Assembly: GCA_902799705.1 (NCBI GenBank)
Contig: CADCBP010000006.1
Coordinates: 20,480 to 84,479 of the forward strand
Reading direction: 5' to 3'
Length of the DNA stretch: 64,000 nucleotides
Source of the DNA: an uncultured Bacteroidales bacterium
GTDB taxonomy: Bacteria; Bacteroidota; Bacteroidia; Bacteroidales; Paludibacteraceae
The position numbers and the translations under genes were made by a program. Positions 1 to 7,897 of this stretch are shown piece after piece (the first letter of the stretch is position 1; the number at the start of each line of letters is the position of its first letter). The notes under the pieces were generated by a model, which was given only the letters and a program-made list of their open reading frames with translations, was not told the DNA's origin and did no database searches.

Positions 1-999
1 TCCACTTGCAGAAGAAGAACAAGCCAACAGACTGTTTTTCGTATCATCGCTATATACAAACCATCCTTCCACAAATCCGTTTATACTTCTAGCTCCCCAT
101 GGTGCCCCTGCAGCAGAACCGTTGTAAACAATATTGGGTATATTTCCAAACGCAACATCTTCAATGCTAGTGACACTACTAGGAATTGTTATAGAAGTCA
201 AAGCGGTGCAACCATAGAACGCTAACTGCCCAATGCTTGTGACACTACTAGAAATTGTGACAGAGGTCAAACCAGTGCAATTCCGAAAAGCACAGTCTCC
301 TATACTTGTGACACCATTCGGAATAGTCACGGAGGTCAAACCTTTGCAATTTTCGAACGCACTCCCTCCAATACTTGTGACACTATTGGGAATCTCTATC
401 GAGGTTAGACTTTTGCAATCGTTAAAAGCCCAATCACCAATCCATTTTGTTCCTTTTTTTATTGAATACGTTGATAAAGTCTTATCGACAGCTTCTACTA
501 AATATGTATCTGCATAACGGACATTGTCTATAATTGGCAAACCGGTGCAACCAGAGAACGCATTTTGTCCTATGCTTGTAACGCTATTAGGAATTGTCAC
601 AGAGATTATTCCCTTACAACCTTCGAAAGCATCATATTCGATACTTATGACACGACGCGGAATCCTTACTTTGAAAGAATCTTTTGAAAACCGTAAGGGA
701 TTTTGAAGAGCGGATTGTAATTCTGTACTATTTCTTGCAGATATAGGCATAGTATTTATATAAACCACATATCCACAAAATAATGTAAACAAAACTATAA
801 CCAGTGCAATAGCAAATTTTATATATTTTTTTCTATCTTCGGCTTCGCGTGCTTTGCGAATACGTTCTTGCTCCGCTTCTTTTTCTTTCTGTTCTTTTAT
901 TAGACGTTGTACTTCCTCCTTGGAAGTGCCACATTGCGGACAGGCTTGTGCGCGATCGGAGAATTCCTTGCCGCATTTGGGACATTTAATGAGTGCCAT
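1..999 (-). CDS. BspA-like leucine-rich-repeat protein with zinc-ribbon N-terminus (3' partial)
   Basis: Reading leftward from the ATG at 999-997 the frame stays open for 333 codons to the window edge, so the C-terminus is missing. It begins with a zinc ribbon (CxxC at residues 6-9 and 20-23), followed by a charged Lys/Glu/Arg stretch (about 26-58) likely to be helical, and one membrane segment (about 60-82). From about residue 115 there are BspA/LRR_5 repeats of roughly 23 residues built on LTSVTIPNSVTSIG..AF..C. An anchored repeat protein exposed outside the cytoplasm is the natural reading; BspA-type proteins often mediate adhesion, but no ligand can be inferred here. It is the last visible gene of a leftward cluster; the upstream gene ends at 1009 and has an almost identical first 24 residues. 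Confidence 0.85.
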   Translation of the reverse strand, partial: MALIKCPKCGKEFSDRAQACPQCGTSKEEVQRLIKEQKEKEAEQERIRKAREAEDRKKYIKFAIALVIVLFTLFCGYVVYINTMPISARNSTELQSALQNPLRFSKDSFKVRIPRRVISIEYDAFEGCKGIISVTIPNSVTSIGQNAFSGCTGLPIIDNVRYADTYLVEAVDKTLSTYSIKKGTKWIGDWAFNDCKSLTSIEIPNSVTSIGGSAFENCKGLTSVTIPNGVTSIGDCAFRNCTGLTSVTISSSVTSIGQLAFYGCTALTSITIPSSVTSIEDVAFGNIPNIVYNGSAAGAPWGARSINGFVEGWFVYSDDTKNSLLACSSSASG

Positions 1000-1008
1000 A
1001 ATAATCTG

Positions 1009-1680
1009 TTATTGGTGTTTTAATTTACTTAATAAACTTGGTGTATAGTAAGCTATTATCAATAATATCATGCCAAAAAATGTGAAACTATTTTTAATTC
1101 TCCAAATCGTTTCAAAAAATTCGTATCCTTCATCTCCATTATATCCTCTAATGCCAATATTAGTTAGCACTTCGAAAACTATCAACAATGCACCATATCC
1201 TGCAAAAACATATCTCACATATCCTCTCATATTGAAACTATTCAACAATATACACAAACCATATAGTAAGCCTATCAACTCAACAGTCTTCATAGTATAC
1301 ATCATATTAACATTCGTATTAGAATACATAATACTAGTGTATGGAATTATATACGTTGATATATAATATAGGCATATAACGATACCCAAAGATGGATATA
1401 GTTTTTGGTTCCAACTTTTTGGAGATATTAATATAATTTGATGTATCCAGAATGCCCCCATATACAACCAAAATAATATATAAAGGATTCTGCGGATCGT
1501 TGTGGGATGGATATTCGCATTCAGTGGAAGGATAATGCTCAAGACAAAGAGCATTAGTCCAGCAATAGCAAAACCAATACTAACAAAAAATAGATTTTTA
1601 ATAGAGTACCCGCATTGCGGACAGGCTTGTGCGCGGTCGGAGAACTCCTTGCCGCACTTGGGACATTTAATGAGTGCCAT
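1009..1680 (-). CDS. Zinc-ribbon multi-pass membrane protein
   Basis: A 223-residue protein with an N-terminal zinc ribbon (CxxC at 6-9 and 20-23), a short linker, and about five or six hydrophobic segments filling the rest. No enzymatic motif is visible and I do not recognise a function. The zinc ribbon is nearly identical in protein and DNA to that of the downstream BspA-like gene, while the rest is unrelated, so the domain has been copied or shuffled. It lies 9 bp upstream of that gene in the same direction, which suggests co-transcription. Confidence 0.75.
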   Translation of the reverse strand: MALIKCPKCGKEFSDRAQACPQCGYSIKNLFFVSIGFAIAGLMLFVLSIILPLNANIHPTTIRRILYILFWLYMGAFWIHQIILISPKSWNQKLYPSLGIVICLYYISTYIIPYTSIMYSNTNVNMMYTMKTVELIGLLYGLCILLNSFNMRGYVRYVFAGYGALLIVFEVLTNIGIRGYNGDEGYEFFETIWRIKNSFTFFGMILLIIAYYTPSLLSKLKHQ

Positions 1681-1713
1681 AATTAATAATATTATAGTTT
1701 ATACATTGACTGA

Positions 1714-1869
1714 TTAGTGACTCTGAATATCCATTAATACTAAGCAAAAACAGAATAGAGCCCATAAAAGAACAACCAATAACGGAACTATTACCAAAAG
1801 GACAATCATCCTGCGTTGCAATCTTTTATGCTTGTTTGCTAATGAATTATCTTCCATTTCAATAATCAT
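1714..1869 (-). CDS. 51-residue single-pass membrane protein
   Basis: The ATG at 1869-1867 overlaps the TGA of the upstream zinc-ribbon gene as ATGA, the usual sign of translational coupling. The product has a basic N-terminal third (KHKRLQRR) and one strongly hydrophobic helix (about residues 21-44). An internal Met at residue 5 is an alternative start. The function is unknown; sitting among three zinc-ribbon membrane proteins, it may be a subunit or small regulator of that set. Confidence 0.6.
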   Translation of the reverse strand: MIIEMEDNSLANKHKRLQRRMIVLLVIVPLLVVLLWALFCFCLVLMDIQSH

Positions 1870-2279
1870 TTTGGATTATACTTGTTATCCAAGCGAGTTA
1901 AGCGATAGGATATATTGACAAGCAATTTGATAAAAGCCCAAGATAAGATTCCCAAAAGAAGAAATAATAAGCCAAATATAATACATAAAATACCTCCTAT
2001 AGCTTCAAAGTTTCCTTGAGACATCAATGAGAAACCAGCAAATAGTCCAATTATTCCCACAATAATTCCTACTACTAAATTAATTACAGCCAGCCCGTTT
2101 GCCGTATGTTCTGCTCCGAAATCATTACTTGATTCTAGAGCGGGAGAAATATTTTTATCCATTGAAGGTTCTTTATGCTCTTGGAACTCAGAAGACGGGC
2201 ATCCACAACCAGGACATGAGGCGGGCACATTGCCTTCTTCAAATGTTTTTCCACAATCTGGGCATACATATTTTTTCAT
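1866..2279 (-). CDS. Zinc-ribbon protein with two membrane segments
   Basis: The start is taken at the Met directly before the zinc ribbon (MKKYVCPDCGKTF), 10 codons inside the longest frame; that gives 137 residues. It has two Cys pairs (CPDC and CPGC), a polar linker, and two C-terminal hydrophobic helices separated by a short glycine-containing loop. Its stop overlaps the start of the 51-residue gene by 4 bp. It is probably the first gene of the leftward zinc-ribbon cluster. No clear -33/-7 promoter is visible upstream. Function unknown. Confidence 0.75.
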   Translation of the reverse strand: MKKYVCPDCGKTFEEGNVPASCPGCGCPSSEFQEHKEPSMDKNISPALESSNDFGAEHTANGLAVINLVVGIIVGIIGLFAGFSLMSQGNFEAIGGILCIIFGLLFLLLGILSWAFIKLLVNISYRLTRLDNKYNPK

Positions 2280-2436
2280 AGTACAATCCCTTATACGTGT
2301 CGGGCGCAACTTTTAATTTCCCTCCATTTTATTATTCGGCAGGAGGTTTCGCCGGTATGTTTTATGCTTTTCATCTCTCGGTCATTTCTCGGTCTTGTGC
2401 CGCTCTTCTCCCGCTCATCGCTCGGCGGCGGGATAT

Positions 2437-2479
2437 AACAAAAAGCGGCAGTCCGCTTGATTGGATTACCGCTTTTGTT
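2437..2479 (-). terminator. Rho-independent terminator after the AAA_14 ATPase
   Basis: Read leftward, this is a stem AACAAAAGCGG/CCGCTTTTTGTT with one bulge, an about 20-nt loop, and a T-rich 3' arm. It starts 25 bp past the stop of the ATPase gene. Confidence 0.6.
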
Positions 2480-2503
2480 AGGTCGAAATCTAAATTATTC
2501 TAT

Positions 2504-3778
2504 TTATGGCTTTAGACAACCGATGGGAATGATATATACGCCATCGTCTCTGCGATAGGCGTATTGTCCGCCGGTTAAAACCATCAAGAATGCCGGTTGA
2601 CCAATCTTGGATGTATCTACTTGCTTGGCTAACTCCGTCAGGTTTTGTGCGGCATCTTCAATCTCTTTGCTACCGGTTTTAACTTCCACCGCAGCCCATC
2701 GACCATCGTGCAAACGGATGATCAAGTCAGACTCCAAATCAGAGTTATCGTGATAGTGATAGACGGTTCCGCGTAGTGCATCAGTATAGACACGCACGTC
2801 ACGCAAACAAAAGTCCTCGAACAAGAATCCGAACAGATTAAAGTCCTCTAACACGCTTGTCGGATTCAGTTCTAATACCGCTGTTGCCAGGCTTGTATCT
2901 ACGAAATGGCGTTTGTGGGATGTACGGATGCCAGTCTTGCTGCGTAACGACGGTTGCCATGCTTTAGCATCTTCGATGACAAACAGTCGACGCAACGCTC
3001 TCAAATAACTGGTAAGCGTCTTGTCGGTGATAGAGATATCGTTCGCGCGCACATCAGCCATGATCGTAGTAGCGGCTGTCATAGTGGAGATGTTTCGCGC
3101 ATAACTGCGTAACACCGCACGCACTCGGTCTGGATCTTTTTCGGAACCATCCACACGATTGACATCCGTGTTCACTAGTTCATCCACTAAGTTAACCGCC
3201 ACCTCCAAAGCGTCCTCTTTGTCCAATGATAAAGCACCCGGCCAGCCGCCTCGACACATGACATAAGCGATGTCCTTAATCGTAAGCGGACTTTCGAAGA
3301 GTCCCATCTGCTGTGTACCATCGAAGAGTGCTTTGAGCGACACTTGTCCGCGCGACTCCTTCGACTCCCAGAGACTCATTGGTCGCATACGCAGGCGTGC
3401 GATTCGTCCTGTACCGGTATGTTCCATCTCTTCATTCTCTTCTTCATCCAGAGGTGTTGCTGAACCGGTTAATATGAACTGATTCATCTGTTGCCGTTGA
3501 TCTGCTGCAAATCGTACAGCATCCCACAGGACCGGAATCGTCTGCCATTCGTCGAGCATGCGTGGTGTTTCGCCTTCCAATAACAGCGAAGGTTGCGTAT
3601 CTGCCATTTTGCGATACATGGCACGTTGGTCCGGATTTTGGATATATATGACACTCTTAGCTAACTGAGCACCTGTCGAGGTTTTTCCACACCATTTGGG
3701 GCCTTCAATTAGCACTGCTGCACTACTGCGTAATTTGCGTTTGAGCAACTCGTCATCAATTCGTTCAAGGTATTCCAT
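2504..3778 (-). CDS. AAA_14 / DUF4143 ATPase
   Basis: A 424-residue protein of the large prokaryotic AAA_14-DUF4143 family. The Walker A motif is GPKWCGKT (26-33), Walker B is RMLDEW (73-78), and sensor-1-like FILTGSAT is at 101-108. The C-terminal DUF4143 region contains a PD-(D/E)xK-like strand pattern (SDLIIRL..WAAVEVKTG), as is usual in the family, whose biological role is poorly defined; toxin-antitoxin or defence-like roles have been suggested. It stands alone, with its own promoter and terminator. The promoter overlaps an array of four 23-bp repeats, pointing to tight, possibly self-directed regulation. Confidence 0.9.
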   Translation of the reverse strand: MEYLERIDDELLKRKLRSSAAVLIEGPKWCGKTSTGAQLAKSVIYIQNPDQRAMYRKMADTQPSLLLEGETPRMLDEWQTIPVLWDAVRFAADQRQQMNQFILTGSATPLDEEENEEMEHTGTGRIARLRMRPMSLWESKESRGQVSLKALFDGTQQMGLFESPLTIKDIAYVMCRGGWPGALSLDKEDALEVAVNLVDELVNTDVNRVDGSEKDPDRVRAVLRSYARNISTMTAATTIMADVRANDISITDKTLTSYLRALRRLFVIEDAKAWQPSLRSKTGIRTSHKRHFVDTSLATAVLELNPTSVLEDFNLFGFLFEDFCLRDVRVYTDALRGTVYHYHDNSDLESDLIIRLHDGRWAAVEVKTGSKEIEDAAQNLTELAKQVDTSKIGQPAFLMVLTGGQYAYRRDDGVYIIPIGCLKP

Positions 3779-3802
3779 ACGTATATCGTTTAAAAATCGC
3801 TA

Positions 3803-3834
3803 CAAAGGTACAACAAAAACTTGATATACGCAAA
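3803..3834 (-). promoter_or_regulatory. Promoter of the AAA_14 ATPase gene
   Basis: The -33 element TTTG (3834-3831) is followed by 20 nt and the -7 element TACCTTTG (3810-3803). The extended block CGTATATCA follows the -33. The leader is about 20 nt. Confidence 0.8.
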
Positions 3835-3838
3835 TAAT

Positions 3839-3912
3839 TCCGAAGATTTTTGTAATTTTATTCCGAACTTTTTAATAATTTCACTCCGAATAATTTTGCA
3901 TTTTTGCTCCGA
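3839..3912 (-). repeat. Four 23-bp iterons upstream of the ATPase promoter
   Basis: TCGGA followed by an A/T-rich spacer occurs four times at exactly 23-bp steps; leftward-reading copies begin at 3912, 3889, 3866 and 3843. The shared pattern is TCGGAnnnAAAnTnnnAAAAnnT. The array ends just upstream of the -33 element, so it is placed as an operator array. Confidence 0.8.
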
Positions 3913-3981
3913 TTGTTTCAACTTTCGACCTTTTTACGGTAATCCAATACGTCAAAGAGCACATTTGTCACAAGCAAGTAC

Positions 3982-4192
3982 AAAAAAAATACTGCTTATG
4001 CTTTATAAGAGAATGGGTGTCTGGCATAACCCAGGAATAATAAAGCAAAAGCAGTACATACCGAAGTACGTACCGACGCTTGCCAATCTTATTCCTTAGG
4101 ATAAAAAGTTGCCAGACTTTATATTCTCTTTGATTGGTTCGTCAGTAATAATATGTTATGTTCGCGTGCGCGAAACATTAGCCGCTGCTAAT
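3982..4192 (-). ncRNA. Candidate structured RNA of about 210 nt
   Basis: The unit has its own promoter (4199-4230), no credible reading frame, and a strong intrinsic terminator. Read leftward the stems are: ATTAGC/GCTAAT with loop AGCG (4192-4177); TGTT(T)CGCG/CGCGAACA; GACG..CCAATC paired with GATTGG..CGTC enclosing a smaller hairpin; and an 8-bp stem GTACGTAC/GTATGTAC capped by a UUCG tetraloop. It ends with the 16-bp, one-mismatch stem 4055-4040/4006-3991, followed by eight Ts (3989-3982). I do not recognise it as 6S, tmRNA, SRP or RNase P RNA. The next gene leftward starts about 200 bp beyond the terminator and has its own promoter. Confidence 0.6.
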
Positions 4193-4198
4193 CGCTTG

Positions 4199-4230
4199 CA
4201 AAGATACAACAAAAATTTGAATTACACAAA
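4199..4230 (-). promoter_or_regulatory. Promoter of the candidate ncRNA
   Basis: TTTG (4230-4227), 20 nt, TATCTTTG (4206-4199), with TGTAATTCA directly after the -33. There is no protein-coding gene downstream for about 400 bp; the only thing it can serve nearby is the structured RNA. Confidence 0.75.
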
Positions 4231-4313
4231 TAATTTATGTTTTTTGTCGTTTTTTTGCTTTCGCGCACGCAAATCACATACTTTCGGAATGTACTACTTA
4301 GCTCAAGGATTGG

Positions 4314-4883
4314 CTACAAATCATTCTTGATGCCTTTCACGCGAACAACATACTGGCTCTTGATCCATCCGGTATTGTCATAGATAACTGCTTCGTCTAA
4401 AGCTTTTCTTTTTACATAGAAAATAGTATCACTTCCAAGAAATTCCGCTGTAGATTCTAAGGTAAAGCCCATAATCTTTCCACTCGGACATCTGATAGCT
4501 TGGTGTTCCTGATCGAAGATATAGTTGGCATCCACCAAGGTTCTCCATTTTGAATTTGCCGGGATATGTAAATATCCATCCGATTTGCGATACTCTCCCT
4601 TATTTTCTCCCGTGCGTTCCACATATTGTACTTTAGAATCACTTTTGATATCAAAGTACCATAGAACATCGTATGTCTGTGCGTTGGGATCGTAGTCCCA
4701 ATGGTAACTCTGTTGCCCGGTAAATATGTCATAAGTCAGATTATCGGACGCAATACAAGCCCAAATGCCAACAATAGAGGAATTGGTGAATGTTGTCGGA
4801 TCATCCGGTTTGATAGTTTCACGCTCACAAGCGGAGCAAATAAAGAGGGCTAAACATAGCCAAACAAAAGTTTTACTTTTCAT
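4314..4883 (-). CDS. Putative lipoprotein
   Basis: A 189-residue protein that opens with a basic n-region, a hydrophobic core and the lipobox-like ICSAC, so it is probably exported and lipidated at Cys19. The mature part is polar and rich in Trp, Tyr and Asp, with features of a small beta-rich domain (for example SIVGIWACIAS, as in lipocalin-like proteins of Bacteroidetes), but I cannot assign a family. It has its own promoter upstream (4945-4976). The upstream region shares an about 17-bp sequence with the region upstream of the next gene. Confidence 0.7.
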   Translation of the reverse strand: MKSKTFVWLCLALFICSACERETIKPDDPTTFTNSSIVGIWACIASDNLTYDIFTGQQSYHWDYDPNAQTYDVLWYFDIKSDSKVQYVERTGENKGEYRKSDGYLHIPANSKWRTLVDANYIFDQEHQAIRCPSGKIMGFTLESTAEFLGSDTIFYVKRKALDEAVIYDNTGWIKSQYVVRVKGIKNDL

Positions 4884-4944
4884 TGTTGTAATGTTTTAAA
4901 GGATTAATAAACAAATCAGCGGAACACCTTTCGGAATTCCGCTG

Positions 4945-4976
4945 CAAAAGTACAACAAATATTTGATATACGAGAA
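4945..4976 (-). promoter_or_regulatory. Promoter of the lipoprotein gene
   Basis: The -7 element is TACTTTTG (4952-4945). The -33 position (4976-4973) reads TTCT, a poor match, but the adjoining CGTATATCA block is perfect. The early transcript can fold as AGCGGAA..TTCCGCT. Confidence 0.6.
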
Positions 4977-4990
4977 GTTCTTATTACTTC

Positions 4991-5560
4991 TTATATTAGC
5001 GTGACGGATTGGAGGCCGCCGTTATTGCCTGCGACATAAGAGACGGTGGTATGGCCTGTGAGGACAAGCTGGTCAATGAAAAGCGGCTGACCAGTCAGGA
5101 AGAAAGTGGATACAAAAGTATCCCCTGCACTCAATTTGGAATTGACAGATTCCACAACCTCAAAACGCATATCGCCCAAATAGCGGAACACACAACGGCG
5201 GTTGGGCAACCAAGTAACCTCAATACTCTGGCCGGGTTGTAAGTCCTTGGTATGAATTCCCTCTGCGATGAACGGATTGCTGCTGCCATGTTCGCCTTCT
5301 TTCAAACGATTGGTATAATCATTCCAATCGCGCGAACCCACGTAGCGGGCAAGGATATTGAGCGTGGAAAGACGTGTGTTATTAGCACCTTCTACGTACC
5401 CCCACAGACGCTCTAATGTACTAAGCGCCAAGTTCTCATGCAGACACAGCCATATTTGCGCAATAAGAGACTCAAAATCAGCCGGAGTGGCCGGACGTGT
5501 ACCAAACCGCGCTTCTACATCCTTGCGGAGCTGGATAACTTCGGGTGCATTTTTGTTCAT
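4991..5560 (-). CDS. Conserved unknown protein beside a Ser/Thr kinase
   Basis: A 189-residue protein with the start taken at MNKNAPEV (three codons inside the longest frame). The N-terminal half is helical, with a helix-turn-helix-like run (LALSTLERLWGYVEGANNTR); the C-terminal half is beta-rich and resembles a small barrel (GQSIEVTWLPNRRCVFRYLG). There are no membrane segments. I do not recognise an enzyme. It lies downstream of the membrane Ser/Thr kinase in the same direction but has a separate promoter at 5586-5617. A regulatory role linked to the kinase is only an inference from position. Confidence 0.65.
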   Translation of the reverse strand: MNKNAPEVIQLRKDVEARFGTRPATPADFESLIAQIWLCLHENLALSTLERLWGYVEGANNTRLSTLNILARYVGSRDWNDYTNRLKEGEHGSSNPFIAEGIHTKDLQPGQSIEVTWLPNRRCVFRYLGDMRFEVVESVNSKLSAGDTFVSTFFLTGQPLFIDQLVLTGHTTVSYVAGNNGGLQSVTLI

Positions 5561-5585
5561 AATGATCAATTGTTAAAATCCGCTG

Positions 5586-5617
5586 CAAAGGTACTGCTTT
5601 TTTCTGATATGCGCCTA
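5586..5617 (-). promoter_or_regulatory. Promoter of the 189-residue unknown gene
   Basis: The -7 element is TACCTTTG (5593-5586), with CGCATATCA at the extended position; the -33 tetramer reads TAGG, a weak match. Immediately upstream is a 10-bp direct repeat AAGAAGTAAT, also found upstream of the lipoprotein promoter. Confidence 0.6.
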
Positions 5618-5684
5618 CTTCTTATTACTTCTTATTATTTTATTTAAAGAAGTAAACGATTATTACTTTTTATTTCTTTTAAAG

Positions 5685-6902
5685 CTATTTCTCAGGCAAA
5701 ACGAGCGCCAAGGAGTCATATAGTTGGTCGTTCATGTTCCAGTATTCCATGAATGCATGCATAAATTCTTCATGTAAAATTGGGTCTTTGATGGAGCGTT
5801 TTGCTTCTTCAAGACACTCTTTCATACCGCCATCATAATCGCGAACATCAGACATTGTTTTCAATTCGCCGTTTTTTACTGCTTTGCGAATGGCAGTATG
5901 ACGTGCAAAATGAATGTCTGCTGCTTTTTTGCGTACCACTTCGCGAGGAGAAGGAGTATTCGCTTTAACAGCCAGCGCATCCACCACACGATTTAGAGAA
6001 TCCACCTTGGCTTGGCGTTCTTCATTCACTTTGAGAAGGGAGTCAATGTTGGCAGAAAGACTCTGCTCCTGTTCGCTATGCTTGAGCTCGGCTTGCCGGT
6101 ATTCGGCATACATAAGCCATCCTGCAAGGCATAATACGGCTAAAAAGATAAGTGACACCGGCAACCATATACGCAAGTTGTCTGATCGTTTTATAGCCCG
6201 CAACACTTGTGCGCATGAAGAATAACGATCTGCAGGGTTCACACGTGTGCATTTGCGGGCAATATATTTATAACGATGCGGGAAAAGAAGAGCGATGATT
6301 TTGCCGATCGCATAGATATCTGCACGGTTGTCTATAGATTGGCCAGCTAATTGTTCCGGCGCGATATATGCCATCGAACCGGCAGGCTGTTTGAAGGTGA
6401 CGTAATCATCCGTATCGGACACTCCAAAATCAATCAGTTTGACCGTAGAGCCATTCCGCGTGATGAGAATATTAGATGGTTTGATATCCCGATGGATGAT
6501 TTGCCGCTCATGCAAGCAAGAAAGGGCGTCAAGGAGTTGCTCAAGGATGCGGCGACGGATAGCTGCAGGCGGGTTCGTCTCAAGGAACTGATCCAACGTA
6601 ATGCCATCGATATACTCCATTTGGATATACCAGCCGATGGAATCCATGTGCCCGAAATCAAGCAGTCGAACGATATTCAGATGATCCACACCGACTCCGA
6701 TAGCAAACTCTTTGCAAAGGAGTTCTATATGCGGCGTGGATTCGCGATAAGGTTCTGCCAAAGCCTTCAGCACGTACTTCCGCCCAAAACGTGTAGCCAC
6801 ATAGAGCGCATTATATCCCTCTGCAGACAATAGCTCCGGTTCCGACCATACATCAGAGAAATCCGCGTTTATAGGCGATATGATAAAAGAGGAATCATTC
6901 AT
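5685..6902 (-). CDS. Membrane-anchored Hanks-type Ser/Thr protein kinase
   Basis: The start is set at MNDSSF (6902), 13 codons inside the longest frame, which clears the upstream gene; that gives 405 residues. The kinase domain spans about 25-240: VLK with K46, the catalytic loop HRDIKPSN (138-145), DFG (158-160), and APE (181-183). The glycine-rich loop is weak. One membrane segment follows (about 245-265), then a coiled-coil-like Glu/Lys-rich stretch and a helical extracytoplasmic domain with no known ligand module. It follows the pectate-lyase-like gene by 23 bp and is probably co-transcribed with it. Confidence 0.9.
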   Translation of the reverse strand: MNDSSFIISPINADFSDVWSEPELLSAEGYNALYVATRFGRKYVLKALAEPYRESTPHIELLCKEFAIGVGVDHLNIVRLLDFGHMDSIGWYIQMEYIDGITLDQFLETNPPAAIRRRILEQLLDALSCLHERQIIHRDIKPSNILITRNGSTVKLIDFGVSDTDDYVTFKQPAGSMAYIAPEQLAGQSIDNRADIYAIGKIIALLFPHRYKYIARKCTRVNPADRYSSCAQVLRAIKRSDNLRIWLPVSLIFLAVLCLAGWLMYAEYRQAELKHSEQEQSLSANIDSLLKVNEERQAKVDSLNRVVDALAVKANTPSPREVVRKKAADIHFARHTAIRKAVKNGELKTMSDVRDYDGGMKECLEEAKRSIKDPILHEEFMHAFMEYWNMNDQLYDSLALVLPEK

Positions 6903-6925
6903 TGCCAGACTTATATTTACTCTAT

Positions 6926-7897
6926 TTACCGAACAATGCATTGGGCATCGGGGGCAGAGCGGTAAGGGATCTTAATACCGGGACCGAAAGAGGGTGAGAT
7001 GATGGTGACCGTTGATTCGCGGCGGGCATCGACTGCCGGGTGTTCCGTGGTACATTCCCACCGGCAATGATCCAGGAGAATAGTACCGAAACGAACCATT
7101 GGCATTCGCTGGCGACAACCCTCTCCCCATGTGCAATACGAATAGGTAACATGCAGTTTTCCTCTATCCGCCACTACCCTGTCCGCAGCACCCACCAGAT
7201 TAGAGTTCATGTGGTCGTAACTGCGTTCCGAATAGCCGAAATAGCAATGTGAGACCGTAATCGAATCTGACTGCGAAGTGATGTCCAGATTGCCGTCCAT
7301 GCCATCCATGAAGACACAACTATCAATGAATATACGGATGGAATGATCCATGCCCAAGAGATCATTGCCTCCCACATCAATTGCCCCGGGGCCTTGCAGA
7401 TGCAAGCCGCGAACAATTATATCCCTGCAATGAGATAACTGGATACATCCGGAAGCGCGGAAAGACTCTTCGGGGTCGTTAAAACGGTCAATAAACAGCT
7501 GGCGGGTCTTTAGTTCGCGCTGCTCACGCACCTTTTGCCCATTAGAGAGCACACCACCCTCTCCGCCGGTAGAGAAACTCATCACATCCGCGCTATCGAG
7601 CATCGCCCGGATATCTTTTGTCAAACAAAAACGGGTACGCAGACAAGCGTCATGCGTACCTATGATGGTTTTGTTTTGCAGATGCTTGAGAACGACGGTA
7701 TGGCCAAGAACAAACTCGCCTGCCGAACCATCCAGAATAACCGTATCGTGCGTTCGGACAGCCGCCAAGAGACTATCCGACATGTCTGCTCCGTTGGAAG
7801 TGATGGTCAGGGCAGCTTGAGCACTCTGAGCCATCACAAGCAAACAGAAAAGAATACTATTTGCTATTATATGCTTCAAGGGCTTTACGCAAGACAA
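6926..7897 (-). CDS. Pectate-lyase-like secreted protein
   Basis: A 323-residue protein with a signal peptide (hydrophobic core about 10-24, AQA-A cleavage region). The body has right-handed beta-helix character, with the DGNLDITSQSDSITVSHCYF pattern at the centre, as in family 1 pectate lyases, and MPMVRFG where the conserved catalytic Arg region lies. Pectate lyases cleave polygalacturonate by beta-elimination outside the cytoplasm; substrate specificity is not provable here. Its start overlaps the 3' end of the aminotransferase gene by 41 bp. A second family member lies two genes upstream. Confidence 0.75.
   Translation of the reverse strand: MSCVKPLKHIIANSILFCLLVMAQSAQAALTITSNGADMSDSLLAAVRTHDTVILDGSAGEFVLGHTVVLKHLQNKTIIGTHDACLRTRFCLTKDIRAMLDSADVMSFSTGGEGGVLSNGQKVREQRELKTRQLFIDRFNDPEESFRASGCIQLSHCRDIIVRGLHLQGPGAIDVGGNDLLGMDHSIRIFIDSCVFMDGMDGNLDITSQSDSITVSHCYFGYSERSYDHMNSNLVGAADRVVADRGKLHVTYSYCTWGEGCRQRMPMVRFGTILLDHCRWECTTEHPAVDARRESTVTIISPSFGPGIKIPYRSAPDAQCIVR

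Noticed and set aside
233-706. Rightward open frames within the leucine-rich-repeat region
   Set aside because: They are antisense to the repeated BspA-like gene, which reads cleanly leftward; the repeat makes the opposite strand open by chance.
3821-4099. Small rightward protein in the iteron/ncRNA region
   Set aside because: It runs through iterons, terminator stem and ncRNA, has low-complexity composition and no promoter.
3982-4192. 6S RNA, tmRNA or signal-recognition-particle RNA
   Set aside because: No closing stem between the 5' and 3' ends with a central bubble, no tRNA-like end, and no SRP Alu/S-domain core was recognisable.
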